From Parietaria judaica (lineage: Eukaryota; Streptophyta; Magnoliopsida; Rosales; Urticaceae): a stretch of DNA of 64,000 nt. The translations under genes were made by a program, and so were the position numbers. Positions 1 to 12,015 of the stretch are shown piece by piece. Where the stretch lies: assembly GCA_954871525.1 (NCBI GenBank), contig OX940864.1:25972001-26036000 (forward strand), written 5' to 3'. The notes below the pieces were generated by a model. The model saw only the letters and a program-made list of their open reading frames with translations, made no database searches and was not told where the DNA came from. Each line of letters opens with the position of its first letter. Position 1 is the first letter of the stretch.

Positions 1-1380
1 CTGATCTAGGCTCTGCGCTCCGGCGCTTTGAGCGGCGCCCTCGATAGGGTGATGTGGAGAGTCTTCCGAGAGGTTGACCGACATCTTTGATGTCGTTGAG
101 GTGACTACGTCGAGTTTTAACGTGACCGAGCGTAGCTGCGGGTTGCTGACGTGATCGTGTAGATGTTGATGTGACTAATATGAACTTCGTGGAAGCTTGG
201 CAGTGGCGAGCCGTGGTGGGGGTTTGCACGGCGAGACGTTCTGCTAACTTCTTGGCGTAGTAGCCTCGTTGACGGCGTGCGTTTCTTGTACTTGGAGTGC
301 AGCGATCGTGACGGTTTCAAGGTCGATGGGTGTGCTAGTAGGGACTCGATGCTTAAACCCGTGAGCCCCCTCCTTCTAGCGCCAAAATGTTAATGCTCGA
401 AAATGGATCAACATTAATGCGGCCCAGTTCGTGATTTTGGGCCGGGCCCAATGCTCGCTTGGAGGTTGGATCGGGTTGATTCTTTGTGGCCGGGGTTAAG
501 TCGTTGCCCCAGGCGAGGCGACGGAGCCCGCGATGTCTTCGTGGAGATGCGACTCCTCGTTGTATGGTGGTGAGTTCCTGCAAAATGAACAAATGATGCC
601 GGACCTCACAAGACGAAGGCTGCCTACGTACCCAAAATGGGATCAGGGCATCACGTAGTACAGGGTTAGTGGGTGTTCAAATGGGGTGAGACGTTTGATC
701 GTTTGTCTCTGTTGGGTCAGAAGTGTTTTCCGGTATATTATCATTTGTTCCCCTCTTCCGAAAAAGCCCTTCGAATGTGGAGAGAAACGAGGATAACGTC
801 GTTCCCGAGCTAAGCTCACCGAAGTTCGTTAGTCTCAGGCCTCGTCTCCGTTAAGGAAAGATTTTCCCTCGTCGAGCAGTGCTCATCAGAGTATATCGAT
901 CCCGGACTTTCTTCCTTAAGAGAGAGGGGGATACTCGAACTTAGAGTGAGGCAAAGAGGGGAATTTCGTTACTCGCTTCGCAACTCGACAATAGTCGGGC
1001 GTTATGTCGGAAAAAGTGATAAAAATGATAAACAAAAAATATTCCCGAGATTGAGAGAAGCTCGGATCTGTCCTTGGGATTGAGAGAGTTTTTGTAACAT
1101 CTTGTGCTCGATTTCTCCTTCATTCTCTGAGAGAGAGAGCCTCTCCTGATTGAGAGAATTTTGTAAGAAAGTGTGCTCCATTCCAACTTTTCAAGTGAGG
1201 AAGAATATAGTATTTATAGGCAATAAAATGACCGAAGGGGGCAAATATCCTTATGCATGCTTCGTATGCATGGTCATAATTATGATTGGTTTTGTTTTAA
1301 ATGGTTGTCCCACGCCTGTATCAAGTGGTTTCTCATTTATATATATATATATAAATTGTGCGATAACAGAGTATACAATT
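1..1380 (-). mobile_element. 5' end of a Ty3/gypsy-type LTR retrotransposon, running off the left edge
   Basis: On the minus strand an LTR appears to end at 388 (TG on the plus strand at 388-389). It is followed at once by TTTTGGCGCTAGAAGGAGG, a tRNA-type primer-binding site as used by plant gypsy elements. Positions 387 down to 1 would then be the untranslated leader; no gag domain is reached before the edge. A TATA-like CCTATAAATA lies on the minus strand near 1215-1224, which would put the RNA start in the LTR. The outer LTR boundary is not visible because the partner LTR lies outside the window; 1380 is an estimate. The open frames here have no recognisable domain. Confidence 0.5.
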
Positions 1381-1430
1381 GTGTATACATAAGTGCAAAT
1401 TGCACCTTGCCCCCTTCCCACTTCTCGCTT

Positions 1431-1435
1431 ATATA

Positions 1436-1476
<41 letters not shown>
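1431..1476. repeat. (AT)n microsatellite
   Basis: Almost pure AT dinucleotide run with one TT interruption. A shorter AT run lies at about 1340-1352. Confidence 0.9.
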
Positions 1477-1477
<1 letters not shown>

Positions 1478-2277
1478 TATACTATTTTTATTTTATTTTG
1501 ACTTTTTGTAAGTTTGGGCTTTCTTTTTTACTGGGCCGTTATTTTTTGAGGCCGCAAAAATACCCGTAACAACAATTTTACCCGAAGAAAAGCGTCCTAA
1601 ACTGTAAAGAAAAGGCTCCTAGATTTTAGAAAAAAATAGTGGAATGCCCGCAAAGAAGAGGTTGAGACAGATACCATAAGATCGATAAAGAACAAGTAAG
1701 CCTTTACTTTTAATCTAATTTAATTACATTTTAAAAGTCATTGTGTAAATTAAATTAGATTTTTTTTTCATAGTATGAGAAAAAAGGAGAACGAGACTAT
1801 CGGTCCGAGCTTTGGGAAGGTATGAGGTCAAAAAACGACGTGGCGCCTGGGGTTTCAAAAGATCCAAGTTTACAACTTAAGGTCAAACATGATAATTGTT
1901 TAGTTTTAGCTTTGAAACAAAATATTTACATAAGAATATTTATTATAATTTGTGTATTTTGCAGAATGAATATAGCTCGCAGATGCGACCGTAATTCGTA
2001 ACTCGCGAAAACTCGTCCTCTTTCAAATAATTCGTCGAAACAAGATTAGTTTGAATGCAAATACTACATTTTTATATATGTCAAGTCAACCAACGTATCC
2101 CTGCACTTGAAACTAACATTTTTACTACGACAGACAAACATTTGTGATTGTAGATTAGTGCTATGTAATGAAATTTCGTGTCTTTCTTAATAGTTATAAT
2201 TTAAGTATTATGACTTGTATATATGTTGAGATTGATGTAACATCTAGATCGACGGGATGATTGTTTAATGTTAAAAT
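1477..2277. other. Spacer without recognisable gene
   Basis: AT-rich sequence with no long open frame, no RNA gene and no clear repeat boundary. Its last five bases (2273-2277, AAAAT) are the left target-site duplication of the next element. Confidence 0.6.
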
Positions 2278-3067
2278 TGAAACGTCACGTTCTTCGGTTA
2301 TGCGGAAAATAACGACAAATAAACATACGCGAAAATAAAAAGACACACGCGATGTTTTGTTAACGCAGTTCGATATCTATCTACTTTGCGGGGCCCTCAC
2401 CCAGATTAATCAACATGGATAATTACAAGATGGACGTTACACAATCGATTTGTTCACCGAACAACAAACTGGAAAATACACTCTAACCAGTGCGACCAGC
2501 GATGTAACCAGCCTTGTAACCTGTTGATTACGACGACGACACGGTAAGCGGGTAAGGCGACTTCTGGCGAGTGTCAATCTGTGCAAGCATGCACAACTTC
2601 GTTGACGATACTAAAGTGCTTCAGACCTCTTTAGACTTCTTCTCGGGAAGAAAACGCCAACGAACGATCCACGAAAATTGTGAGAAAATGCCTAGAAGGC
2701 TCTCTGTAGCTCTGAACGATTTTCTCTTCACTTCATGGCTGAAAAGGATGCACGATTTGGGAGCCCTAGATGAGTTTAAATAGACTCCACAAAGCTCTCA
2801 ACAAGATAACCACTTTTCCTTGATTTTAGACATTATTACTTAGTCTTTCTTAGACTTAGTATTCCCACCAAAATTCGAATTTCAAAGGCTCATTCAACTC
2901 TGATATTTGACCAGCAGATAGGGGAGAACGAATTCCTTAAATATCTCAACCAAAACGGACCAATTCCGCTTTACGGATAAGGAGATTGCACATATGACCA
3001 TTCGTATGATCAACAATACTGCCAAACATATAACTGCACTAAACTGTCAAATAAAGACAGTTTTTCA
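2278..3067 (-). repeat. 3' LTR of the Sirevirus-like element
   Basis: 790 bp, starting TGAAACG and ending TTTTTCA on the plus strand, and a near-identical copy of 6156-6945. The 70-codon open frame inside it is not a gene; it occurs in both LTRs. Confidence 0.93.
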
Positions 3068-3705
3068 AACTCCCCCTTTGGCATTTTTGTTGAGCAGATA
3101 ATTTGGTGACCGGATTAAATATGTAGACATGTAGCGACGAACAACCGATCATGAAATAAACTTGATCTTCTGATAAACCCAACTTAGTGACCAATGTTCC
3201 GACAACCAACAAAATTTTAACAATAGAAAAATGGTTGGTCACTCATGGCAATGCTCCCCCTGTCGTCGATGTCTCCCCCTGTTACCTTTCTCCCCCTCTA
3301 CTGACGGAAAATGTCAAAGACTAGTCGGAGTGAGGACGAAGATCCCGCTGAATGGCAAGAACTGTCTCTTGAAGAAGAGTAATCTGGTCTGAGAGAGCGT
3401 GAACCTGTGCCATAGAAGACTATGTAGTATGAACTACCAGCGCTTGAGCTTTCTGAACATTGACCAACTCGTACACGCGCGAAGAGATGCTCCCCCTGAC
3501 TATCTGATATTCCTTATGTGCTACTCTGAGACTGAATCTGCACTATTCTGAGACTGATTCTGTGAAGCTCCCCCTGACTCGGTGATAACAAAGAGATGCT
3601 CCCCCTGACTATCTGATAACTGAATATGTACAATTATGAGCCTAACTCTGTGAAGCTCCCCCTGACTATGGGATAATTCTCCTGAATTTGCACAATTCTC
3701 CCCCG
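3068..3705 (-). promoter_or_regulatory. Array of polypurine tracts (multi-PPT)
   Basis: The motif CTCCCCC(T) on the plus strand (GGGGGAG on the element strand) occurs about nine times, near 3068, 3254, 3273, 3289, 3489, 3568, 3599, 3657 and 3698. Several sit in near-tandem units reading GCTCCCCCTGACT. The copy touching the LTR is the presumed plus-strand primer. Tandem extra PPTs upstream of the 3' LTR are known from plant Sireviruses. The short open frames across this zone are by-products of the repeat. Confidence 0.8.
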
Positions 3706-3915
3706 ATGCGAAGCAAAATGCCAAAGATTCCTCTGATGATTGATTCACAAGATTGCATTTTGGCTCTTTAGTACCCTTAGCGGTACGAGATTCTCTTGAA
3801 CCGAGATACTATTTTTGAGCGCAAATTCATCAGCCTCTGTAATTTGATTTTCTTGAAGGCTTGCATCAACTCTTGAGGCTTCCATCTTGTGGCATCTTCA
3901 GGATTGAATATGTCT

Positions 3916-6074
3916 CTAGTTACATCTTTTGGAGAAGTAACAAGTACAGTTGTGTCCACATCTTTGTAGTTGGCTATCACTCCATTTACCATGGCTTCTT
4001 GTCTGGTTGTGTTTTGCAGGAGAGACATTGTTGGTGGATCTTGTTATCGTTGGATCAACGGCTGCATCTATGAGAGGAACTGTGTTAATGGTTGCTCCAT
4101 AAGATAAACTATTCTTAGGAACCCAAGCAAGTTTTGACTTTGGAACCTTGAAGAGAAGAGACTTAGCCACCCACACTGAACGACTTTTCTTGGTCTTGGT
4201 TGCATATTTGCGAAGCGGCGTCTTTTGAAGATTTTCAGAGAATTGCTTGTACATATTTCTGCACCTACCATCGTTGTGAAAAATAGACTTGCATAATTCA
4301 CATATCTTGGTTACTTGGCTAGCAATACTGATGGTACCTTTGGTGGTTGTGATGCTTTCACTTTCGGCAATATTCTGAATGTCTGACTCTTTTATGAAAA
4401 TACGTTTGTAACTTGTACGGTTATATTCATTCTGGATACTTTCACTAATTAATCTTTGTCCTTGTAAAAATCCAAGACCGGTACGATTTCCCGACTGATG
4501 TCCTTGTCCAAGTATGTCATCGAGTTTGGATTTTCCAGAATTTAACTTCACAACAGCATTTTCCATTGAGGTTATCTTCTTGTCTTTTTCAACGGCGAGA
4601 CAGTTCACTTTTGAAAGAGACTCTTTCAGTTTTAGCACTTGGTCACTGAGAACCTTGTTCTGTTGTCTTAGTTCTTCTACAATCGTGGATAAGACTTACT
4701 TTTCAGAAATAAACTTCTCTTTTTTCAGACTTAGCTTGGTCATTGAGAGTCTGATTTTTTCTTCATCAGTTTCTATATAGTTGTTGAGAGAGCTTGCTTT
4801 TCACCAATCAACTTTTCCTTATCAGAATTAAGGTTCTTGCTCAGGTTGCATAAAGATAGCCATTTTTCAAAGAGAGATTTGAATGATGTTTGAAAGTCTT
4901 CTTCAGAAAAATCTTCATCTGAATCATCACTTGAATAATTGTTCTGATCAAGAGAGTGGTGTGATGCAGGGAACGCAACATAATGGCTAAAAACTCTTCC
5001 GCCATCTTCTTCATCTGAGTCTTTATCACTGGAAGAAGTTTCGTAGGATCTAGTCTTTAGTTTCTTGATAGTGTTAGCACATTATGACTGTATATGACCA
5101 TATCCGTCACACTCTCGGCACTTGATTCCACTTTTTTTGACTTTATCCTCTGTAGTACGACCATCATTATGACCACGATTGTTGTTAGTAGATATGTATT
5201 TACTGCTCGAGTTACTGTGTGAAGAACCATTTCCTCCTTCATTGAAAGGTGGTCTCTGAGCGTTAAATTTCTTCAACATTCTACCAAAATTTTTAGTAAG
5301 AAGAAAAATATCATCCATGGTTACATTACTTGTACCATCGCTAGCTACATCATTGGTAAGATCACTGGTTGCATCGTCTCTATGATCACGTTTGGTAGAA
5401 CTTTTGAATGCTACTCCTTTTTCTCTTTTTGCTTGAGACATATTCATCTCAAAAGTTTGAAGAGATCCTATGAGTTCATCCAAATTCAACGTGGTTATAT
5501 CATTGGCCTCTTCGATGGCTACAACCTTGGCACTGAAGCGTTCTGGTAATGACCGAAGCGTTTTTCTAACCAATTTTAGATTAGAATACACTTTTCCAAG
5601 TTGAAAAGCTTGATTTGAAATTTCACGAAGCTTTCCATTGAAATCTGCAATGGTTTCATCTTCGGTCATACGTAGTTCTTCAAATTTTGATGCAAGCATT
5701 TAGAGTTTTGAGGTTCGAACGGCTGAGGTTCCTTCATGGAGATTTTGCAATGCTTCCCATGCTTGTTTGGCAGTACCACATGTAGATATGAGTCTAAATT
5801 GTCCTTCGTTAACAGCAGATACGATCGCATTTAAAACACGACAATTCGCAAGAGATGCGGTCTCATCTTCGGTACTCCATTCACTGAGTGGTTTTTCAAC
5901 AAATTCTCCTTTTGTATTTTTCTTCATGTGAGAACTCCAGCCATGTTTCACAGTACTCCAAGCTTTTGTGTCAATCGATTGGATGTAGATAGTCATTCGA
6001 GCTTTCCAATACGAATAGTTTGTACCGTCTAACACCGGTGGTCTTATAAGAACAATATTTTCGCGCGAACCCAT
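3916..6074 (-). pseudogene. copia gag (UBN2 type) with two CCHC zinc knuckles, broken
   Basis: Nucleocapsid precursor that would package element RNA. It starts at ATG 6072-6074 with MGSRENIVLIRPP and the UBN2-type stretch LDGTNYSYWKARM. The frame is cut by a stop at about 5700-5702, just before the MLASKFEELRM block, then runs to 5082. The first knuckle (CX2CX4HX4C, C-R-E-C-D-G-Y-G-H) has a stop just before its last cysteine. After a frame change, a 240-codon segment (4638-3916) carries a charged coiled-coil-like start, the motif GNRTGLGF and a second knuckle, CELCKSIFHNDGRC (residues 113-126). The sequence then ends in unrelated residues, not in the DSGA protease motif that normally follows. 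Each break is a nonsense or frameshift change. The product cannot be made as one chain; the identity as gag is secure. Confidence 0.85.
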
Positions 6075-6155
6075 CGTGATTCGAAGAACACCTAGATCTT
6101 TCCGCTGCCTTTGAAATCAAAGAAACACTATTGCAGCGACAAGCTCTATACCAAT

Positions 6156-6945
6156 TGAAACGTCACGTTCTTCGGTTATGCAGAAAATAACGACAAATAA
6201 ACATACGCGAAAATAAAAAGACACACGCGATGTTTTGTTAACGCAGTTCGATATCTATCTACTCTACGGGGCCCTCACCCAGATTAATCAACATGGATAA
6301 TTACAAGATGGACGTTACACAATCGATTTGTTCACCGAACAACAAACTGGAAAATACACTCTAACCAGTGCGACCAGCGATGTAACCAGCCTTGTAACCT
6401 GTTGATTACGACGACGACACGGCAAGCGGGTAAGGCGACTTCCGGCGAATGTCAATCTGTGCAAGCATGCACAACTCCGTTGACGATACTAAAGTGCTTC
6501 AGACCTCTTTAGACTTCTTCTCGGGAAGAAAACGCCAACGAACGATCCACAGAAATTGTGAGAAAATGCCTAGAATGCTCTCTGTAGCTCTGAACGATTT
6601 TCTCTTCACTTTATGGCTGAAAAGGATGCACGATTTGGGAGCCCTAGATGAGTTTAAATAGAATCCACAAAGCTCTCAACAAGATAACCACTTTTCCTTG
6701 ATTTTAGACATTATTACTTAGTCTTTCTTAGACTTAGTATTCCCACCAAAATTCGAATTTCAAAGGCTCATTCAACTCTGATATTTGACCAGCAGATAGG
6801 GGAGAACGAATTCCTTAAATATCTCAACCAAAACGGACCAATTCCGCTTTACGGATAAGGAGATCGCACATATGACCATTCGTATGATCAACAATACTGC
6901 CAAACATATAACTGCACTAAATTGTCAAATAAAGAAAGTTTTTCA
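6156..6945 (-). repeat. 5' LTR of the Sirevirus-like element
   Basis: 790 bp, TG...CA, followed on the plus strand by the target duplication AAAAT at 6946-6950. On the minus strand the primer-binding site lies just inside it (6155 downward). Confidence 0.93.
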
Positions 6946-6950
6946 AAAAT

Positions 6951-7218
6951 GATGTATTTGGACAAACGTACGTACTTGATATGCAGTTTTAAGGCCGTGG
7001 CGCAGGCAAGGCGCCTGCCAAATTTCCCACGCACGTACATATTTTTATTTTTTTAAGAAGTTACATATCGCTGCAACATTTGAAAATATAATTACTGCTA
7101 AATATAAAATATTTTCAACCATTTCCCGCGACATGACAAGTGGCAGCTACTTATAAAAGCCGCGACTGTATTATTGAAAAAGCCGGGGCTCCAGAATTAT
7201 GGTCACGACCAATGAACA
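6951..7218. other. Spacer
   Basis: No gene or clear repeat seen. A stretch near 7150-7195 (GCCGCGACTGTATTATTG) loosely resembles 7775-7800, as if the sequence between had been inserted, but no duplication is clean enough to prove it. Confidence 0.4.
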
Positions 7219-7760
7219 TGTTGTGAGTTTAAGCTTGACTTGGTTGAACAACCCCTAGCAGAGATTTCCCCACCAGAGATGGGTCCGACCAGAGATGCCC
7301 CCTAGCAGCAAGGGACCCGAGCAGGAATGCCCCTACCAAAGATGCCCCTAGCAGAGATGAGAGGGAGCAAAAATACCCCCTAGCAGAAAAAGACCCTAGC
7401 AGGATTCTCCCGGGCAGAAACGAGAAACGCTAGAAGTCAATAGAAGCTATTTCAGGAAGGTGCGAAACTTGAGGAGCAAGTTTGAAGATACGATTTGACT
7501 TCTTGATTTGATTTGTTTTGGTTTCCCATTTTGTTAGGAAACATGTAAATTGTAAAAGATGTGATTTGAGTGTACTTTAGGAAGTTTTCTTTTTTTTGTT
7601 AGTGTTAGTTGTTGCCCTCCTATATATATTAGTGTTAGTGTTTAATTTTTTGTAACTCTATTATTGTTATTTTTGTCTTCGATTATCAATAAGAGAAAAA
7701 TTTCTCCCAAATTTCTTCATTGTTGTTCTTTGGTTGCAAATCTTTCAATTGGAACTAACA
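7219..7760 (+). repeat. Possible LTR remnant
   Basis: Begins TGTTGTGAG and ends GGAACTAACA. It contains a short-unit repeat of AGCAGAGATG/CCCCTAGCAG (about 7255-7400) and ends with a U5-like stretch (TATCAATAAGAGAAAA). No target duplication and no partner LTR are visible, so this is a low-confidence call. Confidence 0.3.
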
Positions 7761-8242
7761 CACGTATCGGCCCCGACTATTGGAAATTTTGCCGGGTTCT
7801 AAGGAGACAAAGACGCGACACAAACTATTTAGCTGCGGCTAATATTAGACAGCTGACATCTTTTTAATGACTGATTGGAAGGGTTGTAAGAATATTACAC
7901 TGCAGTTAAAGTATAAAAGTCGCGTGTTTTTTTGAGCGACATATATAATTTTAAACGACTTATTGGAATGGTCGTAAGAATTTTACGCCGAGACTTGTTG
8001 TAATTAACACCTGGTGAATTTTTGGACGACTGTTACGGTGCGGTCTACGAGATTGGACCACTCCCTTGAACCAGCGTTCATAACAATGGTCCAATTTTTC
8101 CGCCACCATTATTAAGAGTAGTTGAAGCCCTTATTTGCGCTCGTGGCTTAAGACTAATTTCTCTTTAAATATGATTGAATTAGTTATAATTTTCAGGTTA
8201 TTTATTAAAATAGAAAGTAGGAAAAAAAAGTCAAGACATCTT
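7761..8242. other. Spacer without recognisable gene
   Basis: Contains loosely repeated GTCGTAAGAAT-type phrases (7880-7990), possibly from a decayed DNA transposon. No coding potential seen. Confidence 0.4.
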
Positions 8243-9267
8243 GGTGCCGTTTGGTAGACAACTCGAACTGTTTTTGTTTTCTCTATTCAGAATTTTATAG
8301 TTGTAGTGTAAAAAACTCTTGCAGTTGTTTTTAAATAACTGTCTGGTACACATTTCTGTTTTTATTTTTTAGAAATAAAACAACAGAATAACTGTGTGGA
8401 ATACGATTCGATTTTTTCTTAAAAAATCAAATATTTAATACATTAATAAAATTTAAAAATATTATTACATTAATAATACAATAACATAAATATTATATTA
8501 CGGTGTAAATTAGATACAATCATGTTTAACATATCAAAGCTATATTATATAGTCTAAATAATCAGTTTTAACATGCATCGAGACTTTGAAGGTTCAATGG
8601 TGAAGTTTAAAGGTGGAAATTTGGTATCTGTTTTCCGGTTTTGTCTCTGTTCCGGTACCGGTCCCGGATAGATTATAAAAAAATCCAAGAAATTTAATTT
8701 AAACCCAAGAACTCGTACTTCTCGGTCCCCATTTTTAGAATTGAGAACCGAAAATGATGCCCTAAACAAATATTCCCCGGTTTTTGTTACCGGTTCTGAT
8801 TTTAAACTACATGTCATTTTTTTAGTTTTTAGTATGTCATTTTTAGTGTATTTTAAACTTTTATTGTCGTTTTTATACTATTTGTAGTTTTTAATTTTTG
8901 GTTTTCAAAAATACATGTGGTTTTTAAGTCAAGCACTTTTAAAACCGAAATCGGTAAAAAAAAATCCCAAAATTTTTGGAACATAGACGAAAAAAAGAAG
9001 AAGTTATTTCCCGGTTCCCGGTTCGGATTTTACTCTTAATGAAGTCGATAGAAATAAGGAGTGATGAAAGAAAAAAATGAGTGAAAAAAACAGAAAACAA
9101 CAAAAATCTGTATTTGAAAATCCTTAAGAAAAACAGAATAAAACTTGAAATGTTTTGGAGTTCAATTTGATGAGTTACACACCAAACAGTCATTTATTTT
9201 TTCCAGTGTAACTGTACAAGTTAGAAAATTAAAAAAATGTTTTCAAGTTATGTACCAAACACAGCCC
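8243..9267. mobile_element. Possible degenerate hAT-like MITE
   Basis: The left end reads GGTGCCGTTTGGTA and the right end is the approximate reverse complement TACCAAACACAGCC. Such GTTTGGTA inverted ends are typical of hAT-type MITEs. Its interior holds many CCGGTTCC/GGTTCCCGG phrases (8620-9020), as in another hAT MITE family, perhaps nested. No 8-bp target duplication could be confirmed. Confidence 0.3.
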
Positions 9268-9662
9268 TTATGTTGCAAACTTTGTGCCTTTCTTTCTTTT
9301 TTATATTACTTCTCTGCATCACATTGGAATTTAATATAATTATCATAATCTAATGGAAAATTGATTTTTTTTTATTTATTTATTTTTATGACTTGGTTAT
9401 CAAAACAAAAATTCACTTTCCAGTTGGTCATGATTTGATCATCAATTTTTAAGTTAGTTATGACGTGGTCATAAAAAAATAAAATTAGACTGATGGAAAA
9501 AGGGCTTTATTTTTGTTAGTGACTTGATTATAAATAATTTTTTTGGGAAGCCTTCTAATGAATTATTTATTAAGAAATTTAGTTAAACTCAAATCCCGAT
9601 GACCAAGTAAGAATGTTGACTTTAATCCTATTTAATATTATCTTAGAATACTTATGTAGTTG

Positions 9663-9891
9663 CTTATAATCTTGGCGAAAGTACCAATAATTTTTCCATC
9701 GTCGTCGGTAAGTTTCCATTTTTTAATGGCATTTTTTTTTATAGTGGGCGGTAAAGTTATCATTCTCTGAAATTGTAAGGCAGTTAGTATTTCATTAACT
9801 ATTTTCAAATCAAAATGCCACGTGCAATCATGATTTTTTTAATAATTACAACACTGAACAACTTAGGGCGTGCCTTTTGCCCCCGAAATGT
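9663..9891. mobile_element. Terminal repeat of a Mutator-like MITE family (single end)
   Basis: Resembles, in reverse complement, the right end of the element at 25582-26045. Shared phrases include GGCGAAAGTACCAATAA, a poly-T stretch, GTGGGCGGTAAAG, ATTCTCTGAAATTGTAA and CATGATT. Positions 9749-9891 are near-identical to 25582-25723 in the same orientation. The sequence stops abruptly where the CACTA-type repeats begin. Confidence 0.55.
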
Positions 9892-9893
9892 TA

Positions 9894-11720
9894 GCGTCTA
9901 GGACTAGTTTGCGAAAGACTGATATATCAGTCTCGAATACTAAGTATCTAGGACTAATTTATCAGTACCTGATGCTATTCGGGACTGATTTTCCTCCGAC
10001 TAAACTTAGTGACTGATTTTCAGTTGCTAATAACTTGGTTCCTTATTTGAGACTAAATTTCAGTGGAGAATATATATTTGTCCTTTAAGATTTTTTGAGA
10101 AAACTTATTGGCTACTAAATTTCAGTCCCATATATGTTCCTTTCTTATTCAAAATGGCGCCAAATTATTGGAAACTGACTTTCAGTCTCTGTAATACGGT
10201 GACAAACATATTGGCTACTAAATTTCAGTCTCATATATGTTCCCCTTTTAATCAAAATGGCGCCAATGTATTGGAGACTAATTGTCAGTCTTTATTTATG
10301 GTGCTAGTAATACTAAGGAAAATAAACATATTTAAGAGTAAATATTAGTCCTTATTAATCCCTAACTGAGACTGACGTATTAGTACCTGATTATAGTTGG
10401 GACTGATTTTCAGTTGTCAAAATTTATTGGCTACTGATAATGGTGCCATACGTTAGGGGGACTGATATTCATTCTCTATTATTTGGTACTCGTATGTTGT
10501 AAATATTCGAGAGTAAAAGTTAGTCCTTAATAATGCATAATTGAGACTGATTTATTAGTACCTGAATCTTTTAAGGAATGTTTTGTTTTCGTGTAATCTT
10601 AGCAACTGATTTTCAGTTGCTAATATTTTGGGACTTTATGTGAAACTAAATTTCAGTGACAAATACATTTTTTTAATTTTAGATTTTCAGGCAGCTTAAA
10701 TTGGCTACTAAAATTCAGTCCCCCATATGTTACCTCAATATTAAAAATGGCGCAATATTATACGGGACTTATTTTCAGTATCTATTATGTGTATCTAATA
10801 ATGTTAAGAATACTGAACATATCTGGGACTAAAAACTAGTCCTTAATAATAAAGAATTGAAACTGATATTTAGTCTTAAAACATATTTTTTATATGAAAA
10901 TATCAAGGACTGATTTTCAGTCTCACATTATTTGGCGCTGATCAAGTAGCTTTTCCGTAACTAAATTTCAGTTTTGAAAGAGTCTATAGATTAAAAGAAT
11001 TAGGAACTTATATTTAGTCTTTAATATCTTTCGTGTAGATAAATGATCAAGGACTGTTATTCAGTCTCTAATTACTCAGTCTTATAATGTATTTTGTATA
11101 CCAAAATATCAAGGACTGTTATTCAGTATCTAATTACTCAGTCTTAAAATGTATTTATATATGAAATTATCCAGGACTAATTTTCAGTCTCACGTTATTT
11201 GACACTGATCAAGTAGCTTTTCAAGAACTAAAATTCAGTTTTCAAAGCGTCTTTAGAATAAAAGAATTAGTAACTGATATTCAGTCTATAATATATTTTA
11301 TGCCGATAATGATCAAGGGCTGTTATTCAGACTCTAATTACTTAGTCTTAAAATGTATTTTATATATGCAAATATCAAGGACAAATTTTCAGTCTCGTGT
11401 TATTTGGCTCTGATCAAGTACCTTTTCCAGAACTAAAATTCAGCTTTCAAAGTGTCTTTAGAATAAAAGAATTAGGAACTAATCTTTAGTCTGTAATATA
11501 GTTTGTGCAGATAATGATCAAGGACTATTATTCAGTCTCTAATTACTCAATCTTAAAATGTATTTTATATATGATAATATTAAAGACTTATTTTTAGTCT
11601 CACGTTATTTGGCGCTAATCAAGTAGCTTTTCAATCTCAATTTTCAAAATGTCTTTAGCTTAAAAGAATTAAGAATCGATCTTCATTCTGTAATATATTT
11701 TGTCACACTTACAAAAACAA
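9894..11720. repeat. Left subterminal repeat array of the CACTA block
   Basis: Several dozen copies of GACTGAT/ATTTCAGTC-type words, many forming 14-16 bp palindromes. From about 10918 a higher-order unit of about 206 bp appears. The phrase CAGTCTCACGTTATTTGGCGC recurs near 10918, 11184, 11390 and 11597, each followed by a TCAAGTAGCTTTTC phrase. Confidence 0.85.
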
Positions 11721-12015
11721 AATGTCCCAATTATGTTTAAAAAAAAAATTATGCTTCAGTGTTTTTTATTGCACTTGAGCTATATCTTTGTTCTAAACAA
11801 TATGATCAAAACTATTTTATTTGATTAACTAACAGAAAAATGAAGATTAATTACACTACGATTAATTACAATACATCTCATCTCAACGCAACAGGTAAAA
11901 AAAAAAATTAACTTCTTCCCAATTATTATCAAATACACACTTTGTCAACTAATGTGGTTGCTATTCTTCCTTTTCCCAATCAGATTTAAGCTTTGTAATG
12001 TCGAGATGCTAATAC

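Larger units (their letters stand above)
2278..6945 (-). mobile_element. Sirevirus-like Ty1/copia element with gag but no pol
   Basis: A complete-ended, non-autonomous element of 4,668 bp. It has two 790-bp LTRs (2278-3067, 6156-6945), both TG...CA, flanked by the 5-bp duplication AAAAT (2273-2277, 6946-6950). Read on the minus strand, the 5' LTR is followed by TTGGTATAGAGC, a one-base-deleted match to the initiator-Met tRNA primer site. The 3' LTR is preceded by a GGGGGAG polypurine tract. The 3.1-kb interior holds a gag of UBN2 type with two CCHC knuckles. It then runs into a zone of repeated polypurine tracts, a hallmark of plant Sireviruses. No protease, integrase, reverse transcriptase or RNase H is visible. 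The LTRs differ at about 15 positions (roughly 1.9%, hand count), so the insertion is fairly recent. Confidence 0.9.

Noticed and set aside
2571..2783. 70-codon open frame starting MSICASMH
   Set aside because: It lies in the LTR and recurs in the other LTR at 6449; it has no domain and is antisense to the element.
9894..11720. CRISPR array or satellite DNA
   Set aside because: The short palindromic repeats are irregularly spaced and degenerate in a plant genome, and the partner array ends in a CACTA terminus; they are transposon subterminal repeats.
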